Positions 11,561-24,478 of a stretch of 64,000 bases of DNA are shown piece by piece. Each line of letters opens with the position of its first letter. Position 1 is the first letter of the stretch. The position numbers and the translations under genes were made by a program. Source of the stretch: Leuctra nigra (taxonomy: Eukaryota; Arthropoda; Insecta; Plecoptera; Leuctridae). Location of the stretch: the NCBI GenBank assembly GCA_934045905.1, contig OW203762.1, positions 14,106,345-14,170,344 of the forward strand, written 5' to 3'. Under the pieces are notes generated by a model. It was not told the origin of the DNA, ran no database searches, and worked only from the letters and a program-made list of their open reading frames with translations.

Positions 11561-14500
11561 CCGCGAAGTGGTGGGCCCTTGGGTCCTATTCTTTAACTTT
11601 AAAATTGGAATCTTTTGGAATCCGATTCGGGGAGAATCGGGAATTTTGAAGTTATAGAACAGGACCCCCTGGTAGTTATGTTAATGCTTTGCAAATGCAA
11701 TTCATATTGCTTTTGTGTATTTCTTTGATACTCGTATAACAACGGGATTTTTATAAGGAATACCATTCTTACGATTATAGTAATATACAGTCTGCCTTAC
11801 AGAAGGCAAGAAGCAGAATAACTGCTGATACGTGGTGATAGCAGACAGGCAACCAGTCAAATTTCAGACAAAGAAACAAAAAGGAGGATACAAGTACTAG
11901 ACCGAGACGAGAGGGGTCGTGGATTAGTATTCCTCGAGTGTTTCCTTGGACATATCGAGATGATGATGTCATTCATAGGTATAGAAGAAGCACTGATTCA
12001 GACAGTATCAATTACATCTGCAAGAGCCGCGGAAGAGCGGTGAAGACTGTGGAAGACCCGATAGATGAACAGCCAGAAGAAGAGGGAACAACTCCATACC
12101 TTTAGAGTCGGCACTCGAAGTAAACATCGGAGATAATATTTACAAAATACCGTCATTACTTTTGTCACGTTCAAATTATGAAATGGGAAAAATAATTCAC
12201 ACAGCTAACTTTTAGTGTCAACCTCCGAATTCGACTTATAAAATGTCCCTTCTCTTTCAACTTTTGAGTCAAGTTTGGTCACAAATATTATATTTATAAG
12301 TTGTTGTGTATATTGCTAAAAAATAGCTATTTTTTCATAATATGAATGGTACAAAAGTTATGAGTTATAACGTTAGGAAATGTCTTCAAAGTTGACTTCG
12401 ATTCAGAGTTGTGATTCAGCTGCGCTTGTTTTGACATCACGATTGATGAATCAAAAGTTCCAACAAAAAACTATGATAGGTAACTCTACTGCATGACGTC
12501 AAAATAATTACGAACTATTAAATTCGGAACTCTATAGATAATTTGAACATGTTTCTAGAACGATTTTAATCAGATTTTTACGTAATCTAATAATTTAGCA
12601 GAATTGTATTTAAATTTAATGTTAATGTTCACTTCGATGTTTACCTATTTTCGTAAATGTAGTCGAGAAAGATAGTTCTAGTACATCCCTATCGTATCAA
12701 AACAATAGTTTAGAATAAATTGTTTATGAAGAAAAAAACGATTTTTTACGACTGATGTTAAAAATATGCCCCTTATACGATTTTCACACAATTACGTCTA
12801 GTTATGGAAACAAAATTGGATTATTAAAAAAAAGGTATGTCAAAATATTTGTTCACATTTGAGATAATTTGTAAATGGTTCCAATTTAGCAAAATATTAT
12901 CTCTGTAAATTCGAACAGGAGATTTTTGACATATCTATCAGCATATAATATCGTTTACTTCTTTACCTCGTCCAATCAGAGTTAATGACAATAGACACAT
13001 TTATCTTTACCTCCGCGGTACAATGATTCTTGAGGAGCTCAAAAACCAGTACGTACTATACTCTCATCCAATATTTGCAATATTGGCACATTAAGTAATC
13101 TTGAAAGAGAATCCCTCAATATAACTGCATTTGTTGACTTCAGTTCCTATCAGATATTGGCAACGATCTTGTTGTAACGGCCGTCTCCTACACTGTCCGA
13201 TGCACTGGGACGTCTCGGCAGAGCATGGGTGGTCCTGCAATCTCTACCTGGACATTTCAGAAGGCTCTGGACCGGAGAGCAATGTTCACAACAACTGATT
13301 ACTCGGGGTCTAATCGAGGAGGGGGAGGCGCTGACTACCGTCGGCGAACATTACAAGTGAGGAGCTGTACAAGTTTACAACGCAGCCACGAAGTACTTGC
13401 AATTCATGTTCATTCATTCGACGTATTGTTTTTAGAAACCTGTTGTTTACTTTTAGAAGCACTTGTTGATGTTTCGAAGATAGATAGAGTCTGGATCATT
13501 TTCCGAACAGTGTCCCAAGATAAAAGGACCGCAAGATCTTGTAAAAAAGTGAATTTCAACCGATTTCAATTCATCGAAATCAATTAAAAATTCTCAAAAT
13601 TTGAAAATTAACCAATGGCAGTGTTCCTACAACAAAAATCGAGATGTCAATTGGATTTCAGAGTTACACTCAAAATTCTCTTTCATTGACTAGAAATTGA
13701 AATAATTTATAGTGTTATACCCACATTACAATGGTTTACAATGACGTGATAAAAGTTTGTAAGCAAGCCACGAAAGTACTGGCGAACCTTAATTAATTTC
13801 GTCGTATTGTTTTTAGAAACCTGTTTACGTTTTGCAATAATATTCAAGTTGGTGTCGTTCAATGATTGATCAACTAGATAAAAAGTAAAATTAACTTTCA
13901 TTTGTGTTATATACAATAAATTAAAGGTGATAAAATAGTAGCAAGAATTATTGTGGCATGAAAGGGACAATGCGATTTTTATTTGATGAACATTTATCGA
14001 AATCAAGTTTAGAATTATTGACATTTAAATACTACATGTTCGAATATTAAATTCAAAACTACAACCAACAATTAGATTACCTTCAAGAAAGATCTCAATA
14101 GCGCGTAGAAACTTTGAAAAGATGAACAAATACCCATACGCTCTGCAAAAATAACAAAAATTATTTACGTTCAAAGTTGGAAAATAGAGGAAAATAGTGG
14201 CCGAATCCCTATAAGATATTTATCTTTTAACCGTCTCTTTAGTCTTTAATGAGTTTATTACTTATTAAGGAACACAAACGACATGAAACATAGTTTTAAT
14301 TACATCAATCAGCAAACACATTGTCTTCAGTTTACAGTACCCTAACTGTGACAAAGCGTAACTACAAACTCTCGAACAATTACCAACTTTTCAATCTATT
14401 TTGTCACCTGTAACTTGAAATTATTGTACCTGATCAAACTAATTGAGTCGCTCGCATCATTCTGCATGCTGTAGATCAGATAGTACTATAAATAGGAGCA

Positions 14501-16021
14501 AAAAATAAGTTTCCTGAACGCATCTTACAGCAAAAAATCGTCCATTTCTGATTTCGCCAGAGCAATTATGGTGCCCTGGGCGAACCTGCAGGTACCGTGG
14601 GAACATTTTGCGTGCAAGTATGGGTAGCTTGCTTCGAGCTATGCTTTTTATTTCGCTCGATTATTTTTTAAATTCAATAATGCACATTCACTCTGTTCTA
14701 TAGCAAAAAATTAGCAATAAAATAAAATTTCCATAACATTTTTGCATTTTAAATTTTTAAATTTTATATTTTTTATTATATCTGTAGCCACTGACAGCTG
14801 GAACAGAACCACATAAATGGCTCAGTTTCTTGGCATTTTATATCAAAAGTCTGCTTTGAAGGCCTGCAAAACTGAGCAGTTATAAACTTTCTTGCTCATT
14901 TTGACAGCTTATAGAAAAGCTGAAAAAACGACCACCAATACCAAGACATGGATCCATTTTATGTAGATTAAATTGCTGAATTGAATCTTGGTACGGATAT
15001 AGGTAGTAGAACACCTCCAACCAAAATTCTATTGCTTTCACCAGGTTGGTTCATTAGGGTCAATATTGTTTTTACAGACGCGTAGAACACGTAGAATATG
15101 TAGATTATTGTAAAATGTTTAAAGTTTACAAATATATTGTCAGTTAAAAAGTTAAGAAAAGTTGGCAAAGCCAATTTTATTAGTTGCCCATTTTCAATGG
15201 CAGCAAGGGCTAAATGGCTCTTTATAATGAGACGACCACAATGATTAATTTTGGCAGTTTACATGGTGATCCTCTTAATTAGTTTAAAAGTCAATTCATA
15301 GGTTTATTCAACAAAATTATGAATATCGTATAATCCTTAGTTATGCCGTCAATAAATAAATAATATTCTAGTGTCGAGTGTAGTGATTCTATAAATATTC
15401 TATAAATTTAATATTTTACTGGACTTTTCTCAATAGCCATTTTTAAATCTTCGAATGTTCATCCTTGCAATCAATCCACGAACGAGACACTGAGCTTCCC
15501 AAGTGTGGTGAACGCGATCTCATGGACTCATCGACCTCCACTAGGGCGTCACCGGGAGTCGATCTCGTTGTATCGAGATGATTTGAGATCCTTACGCTCC
15601 TCTCAGCTCGTATACTCTCCTCCATGTGACAGTAACGATCCGGCCGGCGCAGTGGGGGAGGCGGACGATTGAGACACAAATATTCTCACAATAGAGCCGA
15701 ACAGTCTCATAAATGTGCCATGGGTTTGTGTTTGGGTTGGACTTGGTTCAGAAAGTAATATCTCAATTTGGGAAGCCGCAGTTTCGACCGCCCCGATGGC
15801 CCACTGGGGAGTCGGTGGACATAACGCGATATGTAGACATTGTACCTATTGTTGACATTATTTATTAAGGAATACGCTCAACGTAATTGATATTTAAGCG
15901 AGCACGGATGATATAAATTTTTTTATGTAATGTTATGTTATGTTGTTACGTGTTTTTACGTTATGTTATGTACTTATGTTAGGTTTACGTTACATTACAT
16001 AAGTTACGTTTTGCCCAGAAC
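11561..16021. other. AT-rich intergenic stretch, no gene recognised
   Basis: No recognisable domains, RNA genes or sharp repeat boundaries. A frame from the ATG at 13225 could end at a donor-like CAA|GTGAGG, and a 78-codon minus frame lies at 15443-15679; neither resembles a known family. Two related AT-rich segments near 13430 and 13800 share GTATTGTTTTTAGAAACCTGTT, suggesting an old local duplication. Confidence 0.5.
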
Positions 16022-16180
16022 ATCCTTCATGACTGAGTTTTTACGTGATTTTCCTCAGTCGAATAGTCTCTACTAAAAGGTCACAATCCCCTCCTTCCCA
16101 CCATCCATCCTTCTTCATCATCATAATTATTCATCCGTCGCCATTAGCCTAGTACAGAACAGTGCGGCGTTAAATACCTC
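16022..16180 (+). mobile_element. tRNA-derived SINE copy, body and tail
   Basis: Contains TTTTCCTCAGTCGAATAG, the CTCCTTCCCACCATCCATCC body block, ATCATCATAATTATTCATCCGTCGCCATTAGCC-type tail and CAGAACAGTGCGGCGTTAAA. The order matches the plus-oriented copies. The tRNA-like head is truncated. Confidence 0.6.
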
Positions 16181-18640
16181 TAAATTTTAAAAATTAATAC
16201 TCGACTAAGGAATACTACGAAACACAGGTACGGAAATTGGTAGCGTGGCAACCGACCCGAAGTATGAATTTAACTTATTTTAATAAACAAAAACGATACC
16301 ACCTGCACGCCAAGCTATGATGATTCTTATATTTTATAGAATTACCTGATTTGTAAAATAAAATAAAAAATCCCCCCCCCCCCTGTTGTAACGAGTTGGT
16401 TTGGTGCTAACACCCCGCTCTGTGATTGTTTCCAAACCAGGACGAATTGCGTTCAATTGCCGGTTTTGAACCAATCAACGAGCCACAGAACTCAACAGGA
16501 ACAAAATCGTGACGAAAAGTCTAATTTATTCGTTTCGTGTCGGATGAAATTTCACGAATTGGGCGGAAGTAGCTATTATAGCTATTATAGCTACTTCACG
16601 GGGAACTAGTTTTAATAGTTGAGATAAAGGCGGGGAACTCAAGGAATGAAGAATGAGAGATCATTCTGGTCAGAGCAGACACGAAATTCGTCCCGGTTTA
16701 TGAAAACGATTCCACTCAGATCATTTCAGGATCAGTAAGGTTGTTATACCATGTGGTAAAGTGTTGACAGATAAGAATATCATTGAACCATTGATAAAAT
16801 CGTCATAACTTTTGTCCCATAATTTAAAATGTGACAAACAATTTTGGTACGTTTAGGCACTAACTATCGATAGTTAGCTAATCCAAAGTTAATTCTACCC
16901 GGCCTATAGTCAATTGTATATTTTCCAGAACCTTTAATTTTTTACATTTTAAAAAGTTAGGTCTACGTTATACATCGAACTGTAGTTGTGGCAATCTCTT
17001 TTTGGAATTTGAGTTATAATTTTATATCAAAATCATTTTTTTCAACATAAGTATGCTAGGATCACGTTTTATTTATTTCAATATTTTCGTAAACCTGTCT
17101 TGCTAACGGATGAGATTTATGTGCGGGGGGGGGGGGGGGGGGGGCATATTAACTTTGCTTACACGTAAATGCCAACTGAATTTTAGATACATTTATTTTT
17201 ATAAGTAAGCAGTATTTTTAGCAAATGTCGCAGTTTATTTTTGAAAATGTACACAACATTTTTGTATCTAGAAGGAAGAACCCCTGTCGTGATGCAACGG
17301 GGTTGTTTTCAAACCAGCATCTGTGAGTGGGGTGATCCAAGTTGCGACCAAGTTGCGGCATGACCGTGCGCCACAAACTGACCGCAAATTGACCGCAGAC
17401 ATCGATAGGTCTATTCAGTTTCTGGTTAATCGTTCTTCTTGGAAATAAAAAATTTTACCATCATTTATTTCCCTTCTTCTTTTGTAACTTAAAGTTTATT
17501 GGATATTATATTTAGTTCATCAATCACTAATCACTCTTCTCCAATGAACTTGCTCCGTCCTTTTGATTCAAGTTACTTTCTGAACAGGAAAATTAAATAG
17601 ACATGATGAGTATAGCTAAGACAAATCTGCCGAGATAGAAAGCTTATCATTTTTGTCACTAAACAGATAATTAGACCCTCAGTAAACCTGACAAAGTACA
17701 AAAGAAGAAATGTACTATATAACGATCTTATTTTGTACATAACAGAATCATAGATATGAGTTTAATGTATGCTGTGTTATGACTGCGGTGTCTTGCCATG
17801 GCTCCTAACGGTGCATCTTTCCTCTTCTCTAGCCCACGGGCGACAATCCTCCCCTCTCACTCGCTCCTTCTCTCTGCCAGGGGCGAATATCCTCCCTCTC
17901 GCTCTCTCTCGCTCTTCCTGTTGCCGACATCGACAATGATACTCCACGATCAATGATCGAGTCACGTGGTCCAGAAGATGCTAGACAGACACGTGACATA
18001 CTTCCATAGACAAGGAGCCGGTAATTACAAGTTTCTTTTTTCAGCTATTTCATTTTATCTATAAAACGGCAATTTACTTCAAAACAGTTGATTGAAATTA
18101 GCACGATTTTACGGTTGTGACCATTTACATTTCCGTAGTAATTTTTTTATGATTACAAATTCTTAAAATTATATCCTTTATTGTTATTGCCCATTGCATG
18201 TATTTTTTTATTTTTTATTTGGGTATGTGATATTTTGAAAGTTTTTCTTATATTATATCTTTAATATTCATTGTAAATGAAAATGGATGACCCAACAGTT
18301 GGAATACAATTATTGCAGTTGCAATTTTCTTTTACGATCATATTTTAGCTATATGTCGATAGTTGTCTCGATTATTTCGTATATAGAATACAATCTTATT
18401 CGTCGAATAAGTTATGAGTTTTGATTTATTCCGAGGTTGTTACTGACACTCTGTGGGCCCGCTATCGGCAGTGGGAAGTTCCAAACAACACAATCATGTC
18501 ATTCCATTCTAAGAACTTAGTAAATTGAACGATACACTACTTAATGGGCACTAAATATAAATTACAAGCAATTAGACGGCATTCAACGTTAGAGATGTAG
18601 CTAAAGATACAGAATCGAAGTGTATTTCTGTCCGATTCGT
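16181..18640. other. Intergenic stretch, no gene recognised
   Basis: Holds a 12-base poly-C (16372-16383), a 20-base poly-G (17125-17144) and a short tandem of AGCTATTAT near 16570-16595. A CT-rich segment at 17815-17910 gives an Arg/Glu-rich minus-strand frame that looks compositional only. Confidence 0.6.
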
Positions 18641-18697
18641 TGAGGTATTGGAGAGTGGAGAGATGAATGCACGGGAGACAGCAACTGGTGTACATAA
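18640..18697 (+). repeat. Isolated ancestral-like unit of the 41-bp minisatellite
   Basis: The segment CGATTCGTTGAGGTATTGGA followed by GAGATGAATGCACGGGAGACAGCAACT matches, with differences, the edge of the array at 18987-19040. It lies about 350 bp before it. The DNA between them contains G/C-rich ends (GGGGGGCC near 18725, GGGGGGAGGGGGGC near 18955) and AAGTTACGCCACTG near 18971, and may be an inserted element. Confidence 0.65.
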
Positions 18698-18986
18698 CTT
18701 CGATGTTGCAGTCCCCGCAGTCGCGGGGGGCCAGGTCTAGGGGGCCCGAAAATTTGGATTGAATGAACTCTATGAAAGAAAAATATCGATAATCGATAGT
18801 TATGAAAATAGTAGTACTATAAAGAATTTAGATAAAGATTTAGATTTGTATTCAAATCGCGTTAAAATGCATTATTTTCTAAAGCGAAATTGAAATATAT
18901 TCTTTTTCGATATTTGCAATTAAAAAGGTAGGGGGCCCTATAAAGTATCCTGGGGGGAGGGGGGCTCTGAAGTTACGCCACTGCAC

Positions 18987-19707
18987 GATTCGCCGAAGTA
19001 TTGAGACTGGAGAGAAGAAGGCACGGGAGAGCAGCATCTTCTAGCGCTGGGAGAGATGAACGCACGGGAGAACAGCAACTTCTAGCGCGGGGAGAGATGA
19101 ACGCACGGGAGAACAGCATCTTCTAGCGCGGGGAGAGATGAACGCACGGGAGAACAGCATCTTCTAGCGCGGGGAGAGATGAACGCACGGGAGAACAGCA
19201 TCTTCTAGCGCTGGGAGAGATGAACGCACGGGAGAACAGCAACTTCTAGCGCGGGGAGAGATGAACGCACGGGAGAACAGCATCTTCTAGCGCGGGGAGA
19301 GATGAACGCACGGGAGAACAGCATCTTCCAGCGCGGGGAGAGATGAACGCACGGGAGAACAGCATCTTCTAGCGCGGGGAGAGATGAACGCACGGGAGAA
19401 TAGCATCTTCTAGCGCGGGGAGAGATGAACGCACGGGAGAACAGCATCTTCTAGCGCGGGGAGAGATGAACGCACGGGAGAACAGCATCTTCTAGCGCGG
19501 GGAGAGATGAACGCACGGGAGAACAGCATCTTCCAGCGCGGGGAGAGATGAACGCACGGGAGAACAGCATCTTCTGGCGCGGGGAGAGATGAACGCACGG
19601 AAGAACAGCATCTTCTAGCGCGGGGAGAGATGAACGCACGGGAGAACAGCATCTTCTAGCGCGGGGAGAGATGAACGCACGGAAGAACAGCATCTTCTAG
19701 CGCGGGT
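18987..19707. repeat. 41-bp minisatellite, about 17 copies
   Basis: Unit: GGGAGAGATGAACGCACGGG followed by AGAACAGCATCTTCTAGCGCG, 41 bp. The first unit is the most divergent (GAGAAGAAGGCACGGGAG) and the others differ at a few sites: AGCAACT for AGCATCT, CCAG for CTAG, GGAAG for GGGAG. The 80-codon minus-strand frames here repeat with the array and are not genes. Unlike the other arrays it lacks CACGTG. Confidence 0.96.
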
Positions 19708-20144
19708 GTAGTCCGCAGTTTCCCGCGGTTCCATCTCACTCGTCTATCTTTTAATTGGCATGAAATCTATTTGGGCGCTGATGCGAGACGTATTTTGAGT
19801 ATCGATGAGAAGAGGGCATTCACCGAGACGAGACGGCAGTCCACGGGACCGTGACGTGACAGACGATCGGGCGAGGTGTTGTCAATGCAACACCCCCGTG
19901 AGAGACGATGTGTAATCAATCAACTTGTCACTAATTAGCAATTCAAATCTTTAGGAACGCATTCGTGTTTCTTTTTAGATCTACATATCAAACCTGGAGC
20001 GGTGTTCTGTTAGGTGACTTCATTTCTGAAGGTGTGAAAATTATAGAAATTGAATGACAGTTTATGGAATCCGATCATTTCTAATTGAATGGCTTACAGG
20101 AGGCAAGCAGTATCCCTTTCTTTATTTTAGTTATTATAAAGTCA
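19708..20144. other. Intergenic stretch, nothing recognised
   Basis: A short GC-rich segment (19716-19900) follows the minisatellite, then AT-rich DNA. No motif or frame of note was seen. Confidence 0.5.
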
Positions 20145-20330
20145 ATGATGAGGATGAATTATTAAGATGGTAGAGGGAGATGATGTTGAAGAATAGGTGT
20201 AATTAGTCATTAGAAAGTGCACTTTCCTATAATTTTCTATCATCTGAGGGAACCACAAAAACCTCAGTCAGGTACGACGACTGCGGAAAACGAATCCTGG
20301 TCTAGGACAACTCCAGATCCTGAGTTACTG
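20145..20330 (-). mobile_element. Degraded tRNA-derived SINE copy, minus orientation
   Basis: Shows ATGATGAGGATGAATTATTAAG, TCTGAGGGAACCACAAAAACCTCAGTCAGG and AACGAATCCTGG in the order of the minus-oriented family members. Boundaries are uncertain. Confidence 0.45.
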
Positions 20331-21146
20331 AGTTACTGCCTGAGCCAACTTGTCAAACAAAATCATCCATCAAATGATTTTTCAATAATGGAGGAATGCA
20401 TTATATTATTTAATTTAAGTAATTATAATTTATAGTGATAAATGTACATAATCCTAATGAAATATTAGCACAACAAATGCACCCATCCGTAGAATATGAA
20501 TTCGTTGAGAGATGTGTTAGTCGTTCTGGTAATTATGTTTTCCCACGGCTTCTTGTAGTAGCAAAACAAGAAGACCAGACCACAATCGTTAGCACAAAGA
20601 AACCGTACACCGATTTCGCGCAACGAAACTCGTATGTGTAACCGACAGAGGCTTGAAGAATGCCTAAATAATATATTTCATTTTACTCCGTTTCTTCCTC
20701 GATTATAGTCTCTGTTTAGTGAACCTGCACATTCAGTCTTCTTCTTTCAACTTTCCAAGAAATGATTTTGTTACCAGACAATCTTCATTCTTTGTCTTCT
20801 TGCCGAAGCACTCGCCTACTCTGAATTGATAACATTTCATCGCCAAACTCTTTCGGAAAGACGAGTTAAAACCTCACGTCACGTCCAATGGTCGGCATTG
20901 TCAGGGGTACTCGAAATGAAGCAGCGAGAAAGAAACACGGTGTAAATATTTACAAAGCTGCATAGAGAGACATGATCAATTAGAGGCAAGTTTTTGAAAA
21001 AGATGCCGCATGTGTGTTTCTCGGAATCATTCTCTGGTGGCCACCTACCTTCTTCAATGCGCGCAGGCATTTCGAATAGACAAGCAAACAGCAGTGCAGT
21101 CTGTCTATTTGTCAATACGACACAATAACAAAACAAACACAAGAGG

Positions 21147-21178
<32 letters not shown>

Positions 21179-23189
21179 ATGTTCTTGCTGATGCATCACT
21201 TGGGAACAGATTGTTGATGTGCTGGATTGTTGCCACTTGCTAGCATGACTCAGCGACCAATGACATGACATGCGGCGAACCAAGCGAACCAATCGGCGAG
21301 AGGATCGTCAAAGAAATTCAACCGAAGATAGGGTGAAAAAAATGTTCCAATTTTCAAATAAGGTATTGGGATTCCATGTGAGACGTCTCGGGAAAGGCAG
21401 AACGAAGAATCGAATCCTGCAAGGGAGCTATTTACATATTATAATATTCCAGCTATGTTTAATGTACGTGAGGGTACGTCTTGAATTAATCATCGAGGTA
21501 AAAGGTAAATGAATCGTGTAGGTAAACATAACATTAATGCACGGTATGCGTTGTTGTAAGACGACAAACAAAACAAAGTTCATACGTTCCAAAGTGCATT
21601 CTCATTTCGATTTAAGATTTGAATGTGGCATTGTTACTAATTGCTAGCAATTGTTTTTGTCAACACTAGACACGTTCTGTCTGTACTCCGGCTTTGTATC
21701 TGCATTCTATTGCGTCTAGCCAGAGTTTGACCGGAGGCCGTCAACAGTGCATCACCGCTCGAGTGCCATGTAAACATTTACCTCCCGCTCCGGCCCACAC
21801 TCACTGTTTATAGAACTTATCATTCATTATCAATAAAAGACTCTGTACAGCCATTCAGTATACAGGCAAAAAACTAAGATAACCCTGCAAGAATTGAAAA
21901 GAAATGCAAAAGAGTGAGCAACTTTTGAATTGACCTTGATGCTGGATCATGGTGACTTGACAAAATGAAGAGTTTTTGTATTTTGTAGCGTTCAATGACA
22001 CTGCAGTGCATGGCCGTGGATGTGCCAAATATTGCATACCACACGGAGAAGATGATTTATTATGAAAGTGAACGGAGAGGTGTGACCATTGTTGTCTCCG
22101 GCCATGAGTTGACCGCCGGTGGACCTTTCCCGACGGACAAAGAGGGTGAAAGCTACCGAAAGACAGTCGTAAATACCTCCATCAGAACACAAGACTAAAT
22201 GCCGCGTTACAACAAAAGCTCATCGAGATTGTGAACTGAAATTTGTCTTCCTTTACAAGAACTTGGAAATATTTATTGGTCTAGATATTTTTTTTCTTGA
22301 AATACCTGCTGAAAGGCGAGCACCTGTTGACGGTTTTGGTTTCGATATGTGAGTGTGACTTGGATGTCTTTCTTGTTTGTGACAGGAGAAGTTGTGATTT
22401 ATAAATCATCAACAACCGTTACTTCAAGTCTTCGACAGAATGTTCAAATATACGAGAACAACCAGCCAGAGCGACAAACAAATTATACACGATTTTTCTA
22501 AATCGTAAGTTCTTCAACAATGATAATATTTGACACAGTCAAACATTCTATCAAAAATATCGAAAAATCTTACAATGCGTATCTTATAATCTTACAATCT
22601 TTCAAATCCCTTCTTTATGAGCACAAAGTTTACAGAATACCTAAATATAACCCAAAAATAGTGAGATACAAGGCATACATCTCCAAACCGGGGGAGAGGT
22701 TAATTTCGATTAAAAAAACTCGTAAAACTCAAATTATGGACATTTTCCTCATCAGGAAATTCTGGGAGTGGGGGACAGTAAAATACGAAATGCGAGGTGT
22801 TCGGGGTTTACTGTTGGGGACTTATTGATATGTCATCGGTTTGCGACGATAAAATTTTCTTCCTTCTCTTGACAACACTGTGATGATCGAAGTGGGGGGA
22901 ACATGACCCCTCTGCGCCTTATGAGATACATGTGATATGATTCTGTTCGAGCAGCAACTTGTCTCGAGGGAATGAAATCAGATCATGTTGCTTGTGGAAC
23001 TGCGGTGTAAAAGAAACCGCGTCCGGTTGACATGGTTGTGTCAACATCACCATGGCAACCGTGTTGACACCTCAGAGTCAATCCTGTAGTGGTCTAACCA
23101 GTTGGACAGTCATTCGGGCGACCACCGCATCCGGAGCACGTTGACTGAGGATGTTATACAAATTTCCGTGACTTACCAACTTGAGTGGT
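20331..23189. other. Intergenic stretch with a GA microsatellite, no gene recognised
   Basis: A (GA)n tract occupies about 21146-21179. Small frames at 20435-20641, 21995-22198 and 22520-22828 resemble nothing known to me and lack clear splice or Kozak support. Confidence 0.5.
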
Positions 23190-23325
23190 TTACCTCAGTC
23201 GAGAGACAAATGCTGGGAAGGTTTCCAACTTAAAGCACGACAGCCTCCTTCCCATCGCCCATATTTAACAATTCATCATCATCATCATCATTCATCATCA
23301 TCGCTAGGGCTAGGATGTTTATGAC
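23190..23325 (+). mobile_element. tRNA-derived SINE copy, body and tail
   Basis: Contains TTACCTCAGTCGAGAGACAA, ATGCTGGGAAGGTTTCC, CACGACAGCCTCCTTCCCATC and an ATC triplet tail (23276-23310). The 3' GCAGAACAGTGCGACG core is lost. Confidence 0.6.
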
Positions 23326-23700
23326 CAATGAAACGTCAAAAAAGGCAGGTTAATAGTACCTTAAAACTATTAAAAAAGGACCACAAAATCCCAAAAAGGA
23401 CCTATGAAATTTTTATGTTATCCATCTAATATTTTTCAACATATTATTATTCGATTTATCGGTTTAGGAGTTGGACTTGGAGTAATATATTAAAATTATT
23501 TTAAATTATTGTATGAATGTGTCAATATCATGTGTCAATTGTAGATGGTGCATCCAAATGGTGGATGGAATGTCAAAATGTCAAAATGAAACACATATTT
23601 TTGAAATCAGGAACACATGAAACGTATTGTCTGAACAAAAAATTAAAAAAAGGATATGTCCTAAAAATCCTAGCCCTCCGGCAAGATTTCTGTCCCGGAA

Positions 23701-23714
23701 GGGGGGGGGGGGGG
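23701..23714. repeat. Poly-G tract
   Basis: Fourteen G in a row, followed by CAAGGCAAGG. One of at least a dozen long G or C runs in this AT-rich window. Confidence 0.9.
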
Positions 23715-24181
23715 CAAGGCAAGGATTTGATTTTCCTCGTCGCATATATAATTGCTGGTCTGCTTCAACACTGGTTAGTCAAAACCGACTTCTTCCTCCT
23801 CAGCTGCACGAGGCGTACGCACGTGTGTATCGGCAGGTGAGAAAACCGATTGCGTGCGGACAAGGTAACATTATTTCAATACTATAACGACATTTATTTT
23901 ACTATAAGTAGTCAGTTTTAAAAATGAAGTATCTACAAGAAAGAGCTGTAAAAATACCACTAAAATTTTTTAAATGATCATACCGTTTTGAAATTTATAA
24001 GTCGGTGGGATTGAGCCCCTTTCTAAATACAAATAATTTTACGTGCTGAGGAAGAACAAAGATTGCTTTCGTATATCCAGTTGGTGGCTAGGTATGCAAT
24101 TTTCAAAATGTTCAAAAAACATATTCGGTCAAAACAAAAGGACAAACATCTCACGTGGTACCCTACGTTTCAATCCAGAGC

Positions 24182-24478
24182 GACCACGTGACGTACACGT
24201 GTCACCAGGTGGGCGGGGCAATGTGACCACGTGACGCACACGTGTCACCAGGTGGGAGGGACAATGATACCACGTGACTCAAACGTGTCACCAGGTGGGC
24301 GGGGCAATGATACCACGTGACGCACACGTGTCACCAGGTGGGCGGGGCAATGATACTACGTGACTCACAGGTGTCACCAGGTGGGCGGGGCAATGCGACC
24401 ACGTGACGCACACGTGTCACCAGGTGGGCGGGGCAATGAGTCACGTGACGTACACGTGTCACCAGGTGGGCGGGGCAT
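24182..24478. repeat. 43-bp tandem array dense in CACGTG and GC-box motifs
   Basis: About seven units. The CACGTG at the start of each falls at 24185, 24228, 24271, 24314, (24357, mutated to TACGTG), 24400 and 24442. Most units carry CCACGTGAC, then CACACGTGTCACC, then AGGTGGGCGGGGCAATG: usually two CACGTG boxes, one CAGGTG box and one GGGCGGGG box. CACGTG is the canonical site of bHLH factors such as Myc/Max, USF and CLOCK/CYCLE, and GGGCGGGG of Sp/KLF factors. Function as an enhancer is inference. No coding potential. Confidence 0.93.

Noticed and set aside
13225..13360. Possible first exon (MGGPAISTWTF..) with donor-like GTGAGG
   Set aside because: Good Kozak, but no family resemblance and a low-complexity glycine run; not supportable.
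15443..15679. 78-codon minus-strand frame with fairly coding-like composition
   Set aside because: No homologue recognised, no convincing donor or acceptor; left out for lack of support.
19205..19693. Three 80-codon minus-strand frames
   Set aside because: Identical sequences repeated with the 41-bp minisatellite.
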